Notes under the pieces: generated by a model | Told to the model about the DNA's origin: nothing | The model's database searches: none | Seen by the model: the letters and a program-made list of their open reading frames with translations, nothing else | Translations under genes and position numbers: made by a program | Part shown: piece after piece, positions 38,301 to 50,300 of the stretch | How positions within the stretch are numbered: position 1 is the stretch's first letter | Layout of the letters: each line of letters opens with the position of its first letter | Assembly (NCBI RefSeq): GCF_000764305.2 | Contig: NW_025944107.1 | Coordinates: 310,001-374,000, forward strand | Length of the DNA stretch: 64,000 nt | Origin: Hyalella azteca | Taxonomy: Eukaryota > Arthropoda > Malacostraca > Amphipoda > Hyalellidae | Direction: 5' to 3'

Positions 38301-41300
38301 CTTAACACGTTGACTCCGAAATGGTACCTATACGTACCACGGAATGCATTTCTCCAGGACGTAGTGGTGAATAATTCAAGGCTGCCAGATGGCCTAAAAA
38401 ACGGCCAAGTCCGCGAACAAAAAAGCCCAATAACTCAATATATACTAGTATACTTGTGGGTTGTGGTTTGAAAATTCCATTTATTTTTTAAAATTCAATT
38501 AGGAAGTACCCCTGTCATATATTTTAGTTTGCCAACGCAATTAAAAAAAACAAAATCGCAGAATTTGTCCGGGAAAAAGACCGTTTGATAACCTTGTTTC
38601 ATAATTAGTATAGGGCATCATGAAACTTCATTAATTAGACTGAAGGTACACTGCAGTTTAGGCCGGTGGCGATTTGCCAAATTTGAGACAAGCCTTTGAT
38701 TAGTTTCAGTCAAGAAGTTTATGGCTTTTTGTGCGTTTGAACGTCAAAGAGATTAAGGCCTTATGAATAAAAACCCGTTCTTTGACTTATTATGATGGCC
38801 GCTCTGTAGAAAATATTCATGCAATCAATTCACGCAATTCTAAATAATATTAATTAATCTATCTAGTGCTCGATGGTTAATTATGCCCATATTTCTGGTT
38901 TGGTTTTTAGTAAGAAGGAGGGATGAACGCCAAAAAGGGAAGACATACACGGCGATCGCAAACACATTATGGACAGACCTTGACCTTGTGATGAGTTTAG
39001 GACGTCGTAGTCCACGGTCACGCTGATGCGGCGCCTTCGTCGTCCTCCGTCTCCGAGTCGTCGTCGGATGTAACGTTGGACGTGTTCCGTCTATTTGCCC
39101 TCCTTTGGGCCAGCTGATGCAAGATGCTGTTGCTTGTCATTTGCTGAGGGTGGTTTCCCATTACTGGACAATCCTAGATCTTTCTTAACCACTTGTCCAG
39201 TCGTCTCTTGAATGTTACAAGGGTGAACTCCCCTCCTCTCAGCGCTTTTGGCAAGGCATTAAAGAGCCTCGGTCCTACCACGGACAGTGATTCCTCACGA
39301 AGAGTCTGTACTCTGGCCGCGGCTCGGTTATTAAATGGGGGAATCCTGCACAGTCTCCCCCTTCTTTCGTTGTAATATGTCATTATTTTGGAGGTCTCAC
39401 TCTCAAAGTTGGGAGCCAGTCCGTTTATCGATCATCTTCCAAGTGTACAGTATGATATTCCTTTCTTTTCTTCTCTCCAGTGAGTACAGTTCCAGGTGTT
39501 TCAGCCTGGAACTGTACTCACTGGAACTCAGCCTGTTCAGGTTCAGCTCCCTCATGCCGTTGATCCTGTACGTGAAGGTCCGCTGCACTGCCTCCAGTTT
39601 TCGCACCGCACCCGCCTTGAGTGGCGACCAAAGTTGGCAGCAATACTCAAGATTAGGGAGCATGAGGGCTCTGAAGAGTGTAATCATTGGTGCTGCTTCT
39701 CTTGTTCGAAATGTCCGCCATATCCACCCCATCCGTTGCCGGCTGGGCACGACTATTTCCTCAATGTGGGCATCGAGCGTGGCTTCAGTACTCATCAACA
39801 CTCCGAGATCTCGAACTAGTTGCTTCTCCTCCATTTTTGTGCCATCTGATGCCAAGTAGCGATGTGGCATCCCGATCTCTGTGCGGACTCTGTGTCTCAT
39901 TACTTCGAACTTGGTGCCGTTGAACTGCATATTGTTCACTAGGGCCCAATCGTAGATTGACGATAGATCATCTTGTAATCTCTCGCAGTCTAGGTCATCT
40001 GTAATCTTCATCAGCACTCTTGTATCGTCCGCAAATGATGATGTAGATGCGTGGGTGAGTTCCGAGTCTATGTCGGCAATGTGGATGAGGAAGAGGATCG
40101 GTCCAAGCACTGAGCCCTGTGGGGCTCCGCTTTTCACCTGCGCTTCTCTCGATTTCGAGTTTCCAATTGCGACAGCTTGTACTCTATCTGTAGGGAAGTT
40201 CTGGATCCACCTCAACAGGCTTCCTCGTACCCCCAACAGCCTCAGCTTTCTAAAGAGCACCCCATGGTCAACTTTGTCAAAAGCTTTAGCAAAGTCCAGG
40301 TATATCACGTCCACGCTAGCTCCCTCTTTCAGCTGGGCCACTAGACGGTGATGGTGCTCAAGTAACTGTGACAAACAGGAACGATTACGCCGGAAACCAT
40401 GTTGTCCGTTATTAAACAGGTCAGCCTCTTCCATATACCGGACAAGCCTCCTGACCACTACCTTCTCAAAAACCTTGATCACATGTGAGGTCAAGGTCAC
40501 AGGTCTGTAATTTTGGGGTCTGTCCCTCGCACCTCCTTTGTGGATTGGCGTTATCAGTCCTACTTCTAGGCCCTCAGGAATAATTCCCTCCATCATCGAG
40601 GCTTTCCAGAGCATTGTGAGCGGAGCCTTCAGTGCTTCAACACACGTCCTCAACAGTACTGCCGGAATTCAGTCGGGTCCTGGTGCTGAAAACGTCGCCA
40701 ATTCTTTGATACTTATTTCCATATCTTCTGGCCCAAACTCAATGTTCTCCAACCCTCTTCCTCCTGGTAGTTCTCCTGGTAGTTCTGGACTGATTCAAAC
40801 TGTGATCCCAGTAACTCACACATACCCTTGTCATCTCCTACAAGGACATCGTTATCCTTCAGCGGACCCACTGGCGTCTTTATTTTAGCCTTGGACTGGG
40901 CTTATTTGAAAAAGTACTTCGGGTTTTCTCTGATTACCTCCACTACTCATTCCTCGGCAGCTTGTTCTTCCATCCTATGCGATTCCTGCAACCTGAGTTC
41001 AATTTCATCGTGCAACTCTACTAGTCTCTGTCTCCTCAGATCACTAGTGGACTCAGCTATTTGTTTATTCAAACGTGTGCGTTTTCTCATAAGGATTCGT
41101 CGGTCTCCCGTAATGCTGCGGACTTCGGGTCCAGTTTTTCTCGGGGTATGACGCACATACCTGTGCTAATTTCTCACAAAGTTTTGTGTAAGTTTCCTCT
41201 GCATTCATATTGCGAAACTCTTCTCTCCAGTCAGTTTCGTCAAGTTCATTCCATATTGCCTCCCAATCTGTTCTTCGATGGTGAAAGTTGAGTCCTGCCA

Positions 41301-44300
41301 GTCCATTTTGGGGTATAGCCCTGGGCTGGGTATCAGTTCCAATGGTCGTATCCACCCTCACCAGTCGGTGGTCTGACAGTGAGGTTTCTTCAACCCGAAC
41401 GTCAACCACCATTCTTTCATTATCAGTAAAGAAAAGATCGAAGATATTTCGTTCCCTTGTCGGTAACCGTAACTGCTGACTGAGCAAGTGTTCCGCAGCG
41501 AACTTCACTAGTTGGGCTTCTTGACTTCTGTCGCGGCCACCAACTTCTACGTCACCCGGACTTGTCCATCGGATACGTGGGAGATTGAAGTCTCCCCCAT
41601 TATCAGGCTGGGGGCTGGTTCACCTAGTCCAGCCACCTTGGTTTCTATTTCATCCAGGGTTTTACTAAAATTTTCCGATGGGCAAGCTGGCGGCCTATAG
41701 ACTATGGCTACGCAGAGGTCAAGTTTTTATATGTGGTAGTACGTGTTCAACAAATCCGTCAGAGTATCCAGATTCCGATCTCAATTCCACCGTGCTTCTT
41801 GCGAGGGAGTTCCTAAGGTAAACAATTACTCCTCCCTTCTTCCTCCCTCCAATTCGGACCGCGCGATAGTGTTGAAATCCTTCCATTGCAATTTCTGCAT
41901 CCAGTATATCCTTCCTTAGGTGCGACTCCGTTAGTGCAAGCATAAAGATCCCACCCTCGTCGGCCATCTCTCTCAGCACGCCAATCTTGTGGCGCGCTCT
42001 TCGTGGGAAGAGCCCCTCGATATTGGCCAGCAGGATGCCAGACTCTTCCCTTCTTGATGTTCTTACCTGCAGCGACACCGGTCTGCCAGGCATCCCTGAT
42101 CCAGCAGCTCCTTTATCTGGAGCTGCATCATTTCCAATTGATATTGCATTTCACCGCATTTGGTCCTTCATGTCTAAAAAAGCACTGATGGTAACCTCTT
42201 GCTCCTCGTGTGCTGCTCTGCCCCGTACACATAGACTACTCAGTGGATTAGCTAAGTCGCCTTCCCTTCTCCATTGACTCCGTTCATTTCCACCTCGTAC
42301 CTCACCGCTCCTTCCAACGGTGTTTCAGAGTTGCGCTGTCTTCCCTGAGCGCGAGGGGCGGGCTGTGCGGTGAGCATCGCCATTTGCTGTGAGGGTATAC
42401 CATTGGTTCTCGCTCTATTGCCGTTTTCTCCACTTTGTTTTCTTGATTTGATATGGTGGAAACGACAGTTTTCTCTCGTGCAGGCCTCTCTGTTCATGAT
42501 ACTCCAGCACAGCGTAGGATGATAGAAGGGGCAATCCTTACCTTTTTTGCACCTTCTGGGATGACCGCTTCCATAATCAAAGAATTTATAACACATTCTA
42601 GGGTGTGAGAATGTGCATCATTCACCGTTCTTCCCGTATTCACATTTCTTTTGAAGGTGTTTCCAGCAAACACATTTTTTAACTTTCGGTCTGCCGGAGG
42701 GTACATAGGCTTCTTGGGAGGAGGGTAAGGTTGGAAAAGATGATGGCAAACCGATCTCCAAATCCAGAAGGTTCAAGGGGTAAGACTGTAAGGGGGATAA
42801 ATGGAGGAGGCTGTACTGGATGTGTCTGTTTGCCGAACATTCATGGCCGACAGAAGTTTCGTTTTACTCACGTTGTTATCTCCGCAATCTCTCATAACGC
42901 AGTGTTCTCATTCATATGAAACTCTGGTCTGGTCAAGCCTCACGAGAACGTAAAGCGGGAGCGCTGTACAACGGAGGTGTATAAACGAACGACATGAACT
43001 GATGTATAAATTTGAACCCAGTCGTGCATACCGTGCATACATATTCGATGCTATGTATATCATATTACACAGCAGGAGTAAAAATCGCAATATGCATAGG
43101 TCTGAATTTAATGAGAAAGTTATACTTCCATACATACTGCACCCTGATGTAGCATAATTGAAGTCTTGTTAAAAAATAAACATGTAAAAAAACCATATCG
43201 TAGTGATTTCATTTTGCTCATGCCATTCCATACAGTTATTCAATTTATCGCTGGCATTCCAGTATGTCGTTAAGTCGTACGTCGCAGCCATTGTCGGTAG
43301 GAGTGATTCATTATGGCGCAGGCATTACACTCTGATATTCTCCTAGACTAAGAATCAAATGAGCCCAGATTAATCCCTATGTTATATAAATATATTACAG
43401 CTGATATTTCAGATGTCGTTTAATCGACGTGGAATACTAATTAAAATCACAGTAGAACTTACAAGATGTCGCTTTATAATGTACGTGTTTCGCCAGGCTC
43501 GGTCGACAGCCCACCATGTGGTACAGCTCGGCACTGGTGTCATTTTTCATCACACTCCTAGTCACTATACCGAACATGACAAGCATCCTCGTCTGCCGAT
43601 TCTTCATCGGTTTCTTCACAATGTTTATAGCGTCGCCTGCATACATCATAGGTGAGTTACTGCGCTTATCATGTAGAGAGGGCTGTAAATTCCCTTAACT
43701 TGCAACGTGTTGATGGGATGTACTACTTTACACCAAATAAATTGCAACGTTTATGTTTAGCATGCACCAAGAACTTGTTCAAACAGCGTTAATGTTTGAA
43801 ACTCTGACACTTCTCTGGGGAGTTATGAACTAGGGGTGCCCGAATGATTAACATTACTAAAATTGAAGCAGCGAGTTGCGCGTTCGAAACCCGTAATGTG
43901 AACAATTCTCGTAGAAATCAGCCAGGCGCACAACCGATTGAAGAGGGGAATTCTATGCCGATTCAGTACAGATCTTCAAAGTTTCTGCACCCGATAATTT
44001 GTTGAGTCGAATAATCTGCATCGAACAATGTCGAATCTCCAGTAGCTGAAGCCGAATCTGCATCAATCGATGTTGAATCATCATTGATCTACATTAGAAT
44101 AGAATAGAATAAATCGATGTCTAATCCATATTGTCAGATGCCCTGCAGTTGAGTTTGAACGTTTGTCGACTACACGACAACAAATTTAAAAACATTTTTT
44201 CTTTCTCTCTCAGAGATATTACAAACTATCAAATTCAATTACTAATGATGCAGAGATGTTACAAGTAATTCACCGCCATGTGCCCTCGCCGGATAAACGT

Positions 44301-47300
44301 CGACGGCAGCTCCGAGATTCGAATGCGGGAATGTCGCGTCCGACTTCACGCCATAGCCAACATGCCCACCAAGGCAACTTACCATCTGAGCTCTATCAAC
44401 TACATACTGTAACTGCAAAACGAATGGCTTGCAATCGTCAAGTAAATCGAGGAATATCCACATTTGTGGTGGAACTGTTTAAAGATTATTCATTCATTTT
44501 TATTTTAGAAGAATGAACGCTGTTTCTATTCATTAAAAAAAAGAATTTTACTAGTATTGGATTGGGTAAAAATGTTCGTGATCAATATCGTTCAATAAAT
44601 GAAACAGACAAGTTAGATCTCTAGTTTAGGTTTTGAAAAAGTTTTGAATATGAACTATGAAAAAGTTAATGGTGGGATCTTTTTAAATAAAAATATTGCT
44701 AAGTTTTGATGCAGTTTCTTCTTGCAACTTTATTCGATAGCAGGAAATTTATATCATTTAACAAGATGCATGTGAAAAAACGTTTTCTTTACACTGACGT
44801 TAGAAAAAATTTTCAGGCAAACTAATCGATATCTCCTGAACATTATTAAGGGGAGCGTCTGGGCAAAATTTTATCTTAGCTATCTACAGAATTATCAGTT
44901 TGAAACTTGGTACACGTGTGTAAAACAAAAAGAGAAATTTTTTTTATGTAAATTTTTCGAAAAAAATGGAAGAAAACGTGGAATTCTTAGAAAACGGAAC
45001 AAAAATGGGGTACTTTAGAAATCTATCTCCTCCTAGGGTTTTCAGGCTACAACATCGAGGCACCTATCAATCGATGCGTAAAGACCAGATCTGATAAAAA
45101 CGTCGCGTACGTTTTTTGAATTTCCATTTTTGTGGGTGTGAGAGCATTTTTCGTAAAATTTTCGAAATTTTTCGATTTTACCCCCCGCCACCCCCCCTTT
45201 TTTTGCATCATAAAATCCAAACTATTATGAAATTAGAAAAATATATGCGGCGTTTTGTAGATCGTTTCTTTGCAAATCGAACGGTATATATTTCATTGCT
45301 GTAGCTTCAAAACTGTAGAAGAGATAGGATTGCCGTGAGAGAGGTTTTCAGCTGTGGCAATTTTTCAGTAGAGGCAAAAAACCACCGCGCGGCACGTAAA
45401 GGCACGTAACCTAGATACCGTAAGCGTCAACTCACTTCAAAGTCAGTCATCGGTGCATAGAGCCACTAAATGAACATCATCCTGCGTGCTGTCTGTGAGG
45501 TTACTGAGCTCTAGCCGAGTGGAGAGCACATTTTATGGTTAATTTCCCCCTTTAGAATTACTAAAGGCCCCCCACCCCTTCCCCCTTTACGGGATCTGTC
45601 GTGAAAGCATAAATCAACGTACAGAGATGATTCTAGTACCGTTCGATGCGGCAGAAAGTAAGCTTTAAGATGAGTATAAGAACCGGAGATTGTCATAATT
45701 GGCCGCTTTACGTCAGACGATCCCCTTTAAGGTACCCGGCCGGGTAATTTCCGCCTTAACTTTAATGGAGGGGCCCGGACACCTCCCCCCTTACGGGATC
45801 TGTCGCGAACGCATAAATCAACGTACAGAGATGGTTCTAGTACCGTTCGATGCGTCAGAAAGTAAGCTTTAAGATGAGCCTAAAAACCGGAAAAGCCGAA
45901 ATTTCGACCTTTGGACCCAGACTCGCCCTATAAGGTAAGGTAATATTAAGGCTTAAACCCAGTTAAAATTTTGAGCCGAGACCAGCGCCGGGTTTAGCCG
46001 GGCTGGTCGCGCTTTAGCAGGATGGAGCCGTGAAACTATAACCGGCCATCTATCCCTAAAACTTCGCTGCGCCATGGCTGATACAGAGACAAAATCCTAG
46101 CAGCTCGGCAGAGACGGAACTCTGCGCTGTTTTAGCGCTGCTACTTGGCATTGCCCGGCTGGGAGCTGTACAGAGCAGATACGCAGGCCGTGCATGGGGG
46201 GGTTTAGAGAGAACACCTGGGCAGGTACTCAGAAGCTAATTAGCGCTGATACGCGGCTGGCGATATCGTCTCTAAAGCGGACATTTCTGCTCTATCGCTG
46301 CTCTGTCGCGTCTCTACGTCGGCTCTGCAGCCGGCGACGGCCTGCTCTATTCCCTGCCCTAAATTTTAACTGGGAACGTTCCACTTTGCGGAAGCGTTCA
46401 GACTGGGAAAGCTAATAAAACACTTACGTATTTCAAAGCATTAAAATAATTACGTGGTATAATAATCGTAACTGACATCATAAATGGACCCGAAATAGAG
46501 CATTCTATCACTTGAACTAGCTTGAACACAATGTTAACTGGTTAACCATAAATTAAAATGTATATCAATTTTCTATTCATTATTCTATTGGATTGAATAG
46601 CCAACCGAAACTCGGCATGAATTTTTCGGTTTGCTCTGCAAAGTTGCCCACACTCATATACTTCGATCTGCAACGATAAACCCACAGTCGATAGTTCGCC
46701 ATGCGTCTGCATAGATTGTTTAGGGAATTTCGACTTCCAAATCTTCGAGTGGTCGGATCTTCCGCGATATGCAGTAACCCACACTAATCGACATCGTTGC
46801 CTACATTGGTGATTGACTGGGGGTGGCGGGGTGGTGAGGAATCGACGAAAGACCAACTCGCCCTAAGAAATGCTGACACCACTAGATCATATGTTATTAT
46901 TTTGAGTTACGTTGTACAAAATGTTGGCTATCCGTTATTGCGATGTAGTGGTTTTTCTCTCAATTCGGATTGCTATGCAGGTTTAGAATTCTGCCCGATG
47001 GCCTTGCGGTCCACCTATGGCGTGTGCGTATCTTTGCCGTGGGCCGTAATGATCAGTCTGTTAGCCGGACTAGCTTACGGATGTCCGGACTGGCGGATGT
47101 TACAACTAGCTGGTTCCTTCCCCATTGCATTGCTGCTTCTTCTAAGTAATCCTCTGTGAGTAAATACTTGTGTTATACTATTTCTGTCAACTTTCGCGCT
47201 ACTATCATTGATATGCATTCTTCACTACGGTCCCATGATTAACTTATTTTCTTATGTTCATAAGTTGCCATAGTTAAACATCATGCAAAACTCAATGACA

Positions 47301-50300
47301 TTAATCTCTTATTGAAGAATTAACCTAGATAAATATGATCAAACTGTATCTCACTTTTATTATTTTCCATTCCAAGCGCAGTTTACTGAGAGAATCTCCA
47401 CGTTGGTTAGTTACTCGGGGACGGCTTAAAGAAGCGGAAGCATCGCTGCTCCGAGTTGCGAAGTGGAACAAAACGACGTACAACTTGCCGGACAATTTGA
47501 TGGGCGTTCTGGAAGGCATTCATGAGGTGAACATTTAAGGGGTGAACACGGTCGCCAATTTTAAAATTATTTCATATCATAGAGTATCACGAGTGTATGC
47601 GTTACAAAATTAGGCGTTTTTACTAAAAATGTTTTATATATTGGTATAACCTTTTCTCGATTCAGCGTATATTTGTCAGACTGAGATCACACGAAAATTA
47701 GGAGAATTATCATTATTCTCTTCTCAATGATCATCAAAAAAATGATAGACAGTTCCTAAACATCAAAAGAATTTCATAACAAAGAAAGCGCCAAGTAACT
47801 TCTGCGTAAATAATTATGAATACTTTATGCTCCTTGGTACCTTCTTTATGGTACGTATAAGTTGTAATCTCTTTCGCATAAATACGCTTTCCCTGTTTTG
47901 ATTTTACTTGTATTCTCTAAATGTTTCAGCTAATGATGGAGTTGGCTCCAGAACGTTCTCTGTGAACATATGGAAAATTTACTAGCTGTTTTCTTTGTTT
48001 TAAAATTCTCGTTCAACTCGCGATATAAGGAAGCTCAATACCTAAATCACAGAAAGATTATGAGGAGAAGCCATCTTCTACGCTCCTATCCCGCTTCAAG
48101 ACTCTGGTGTCGTCGCCGTACCTGCGCAGAGTGACCGGCATTCTGGTGCCTATGTGGCTGATGCAGAGTTGCCTGTACATCGGCATACCGCTCAGCGCTG
48201 ACCAATTTCCGTACGTTAAAAGCGTCCATATTAATTCACGACTTTTAACCTCTGCTATATTCTAAAATTAATGTGCTCGCAGCAGAAAAAAAGAATGAAT
48301 CTAAACAGGACACAAATGGTTTGCCGTCGAAAATTATGCGATTCATAGTCGCACCCCTGCCCCCGTCAGCTCACCCTACGTGTATATAGCCGTGTTGGGT
48401 GTTGCGGAAATTCCCGCCTATACGGTCACTGCTCCCATCACTGCGAGGCTGGGCAGGAAAAAGTTCCTCATAGGAGGACTTCTTCTCATTTGCGCCCTGC
48501 AAATCACCGTCGTGGTTCTCACTGTCATAGGATACCAAAATTGTAAGTGGCTACTAGATTTACGCATTTTAGTGTCTATGATCAGAGGAAAATGATGAAA
48601 AAATGTGATCTAGCTGAACATGAATGAAAACCACGAAGATTAAAAAATTTAATCGATATATGCGGGATGTGGATACATTAGAGGTAAGAACCTGTTATTA
48701 TATACCTGAAAATGAGGGGCCAAGCAAAAACAGTAGAAGCTTATAAGAAACACTGCGAACTCAGACGTGAGAAAGTATTTTTGTAATAATAATCAAATTA
48801 GTGATTTATAATAACGGAAACACCAGTTGATCCTGCATGTTAGCCCAGTTGAAATTCGCCAGATAACCTCGTAAATTTAATTTCAGTACTGTATTGTATC
48901 ATCTTTGTGCTTTTATTTTGCAAATGAATCTCCGCGCGTATCACTACTCTAAAAATTTTGCATGTAAGTAAATAAAAAAATTAACAAACAAATTCATACA
49001 TGGTCAAATAATATACTGTATATGAATTGATGGAACAAATTTCAGATTGGCTCCAGATTTTGCTCGTGGCGCTTGGGTACACGATGATCTGCAGCGTATA
49101 TCAGGTACGAATATACGTTAACTATAGAACCATATTGACTAAGTTATAGTACACACCATCTGTGTGACCAACTGATATGAAACATTTAAATCTGTGTTCA
49201 AGATAATGAGAATGTTGAGAGTTGGCATGAAACGCCTTTTTTAATAATAAAGTTATCTCGTTTATACCAAGAGAAAAAGCAACTAGCCCGGTATGCATTA
49301 GTAAAATTATTGTCCGAGAGACATAGAGGTCATAGTACTTTTGGAATCAAAGGTTTTAAATGAGTTTTCATTTAATTTGAAATGACTTTGAAAACACTAA
49401 ACTCAAGTTATATTTGCAGATCAAATCGGAAGAACGCGATTCATTATAAAGCTTTACTGGTCCTTCTCTAACAAGCATGATATTGCATGAAACATCAACA
49501 GTTGCACAGCTGAATCATAATCAAATATTCTCAAATGAAATCATTTATTCAAAGTAAAATGAGGAAAGGTCTGAAGAAACCTCCGCGCGTTAGCTCTAGG
49601 GCCGCATACGCTATTGAGTCTGATCGGCTGGCAAATCTAATTTGGTTATCTTCAAACGTACCAAATGCGCCAGTGTATGTGGGGCCTAACGAGCCGAGCC
49701 GAAAAAATTGATAGCGAGCCGTGCGGTTTCCTCCACTTCTTGCTATGTCGCTCGGCTCCGCTGGGCAGGAGTACCGTCAGTTACCATCAAGTATGTAACT
49801 CCTTGCCAAACAGCGAAATGAAAATGAAAATGAGAGTTTCACTCAAATTGGATGGCATGAAACCAATATAAAACAAAACAATCATCTCAAACATGCGAAT
49901 ATTCTCAAGCTTGAGATACAATATAATCATTACTCGGAATGGAAAAAAACTAAATTAAACCAATTCGTAAAACCAAATTAAACCAAATACAAATTTACTT
50001 AATGGTTCAGAAGCATTGAAAATTTTCCATTACATTCCGATTTCACCAAATGACACTTAGATTTGTTTCATTGAGGTTCACATCTTGTTCACAGGTTAAT
50101 CTGTTGTTCTGTGGCGAACTGTTCCCCACTTCCATTCGAACTCTTGGCACCAGCCTGTCTCTTTTCACCTTCAACGTTGGCGAAATCATACCCCCGTTGC
50201 TGAAAATTGTACTGGTTCGTGCGCATTAATTGTATTTTGAACCATTGTTACATTTTATAATTGTGATATTTAATTGTGATACATTGAGATATTTGTTGCT

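Larger units (their letters stand above)
38971..42993 (-). mobile_element. CR1/Rex1-like non-LTR retrotransposon in intron 4, unit 2 (decayed)
   Basis: A GC-richer block of about 4 kb, absent from unit 1, where the flanks meet at about 12628-12712. In minus-strand order it carries a 5' region, a CCCH zinc-finger frame, an AP-type endonuclease, reverse transcriptase and a C-terminal tail. Several stops and frameshifts interrupt it. About 85 bp of host sequence was lost at insertion. Lying antisense in an intron, it need not harm splicing. Confidence 0.85.
43930..46800. mobile_element. 2.9-kb composite insertion in intron 5, unit 2
   Basis: Unit 1's intron 5 is only 452 bp; here it is 3.3 kb. 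The added part contains at least two inverted-repeat elements (44849-45936 and 45958-46374), an unassigned segment (43930-44840) and AT-rich flanks up to 46800. No coding sequence that I can name. Splice sites around it are intact. Confidence 0.7.

Noticed and set aside
38108..38305. 65-codon frame starting MNKILYGL
   Set aside because: It runs over exon 4 of the unit 2 transporter in the wrong frame; the other frame gives the family motif FELVCSKAYVRE and GGLLADK.
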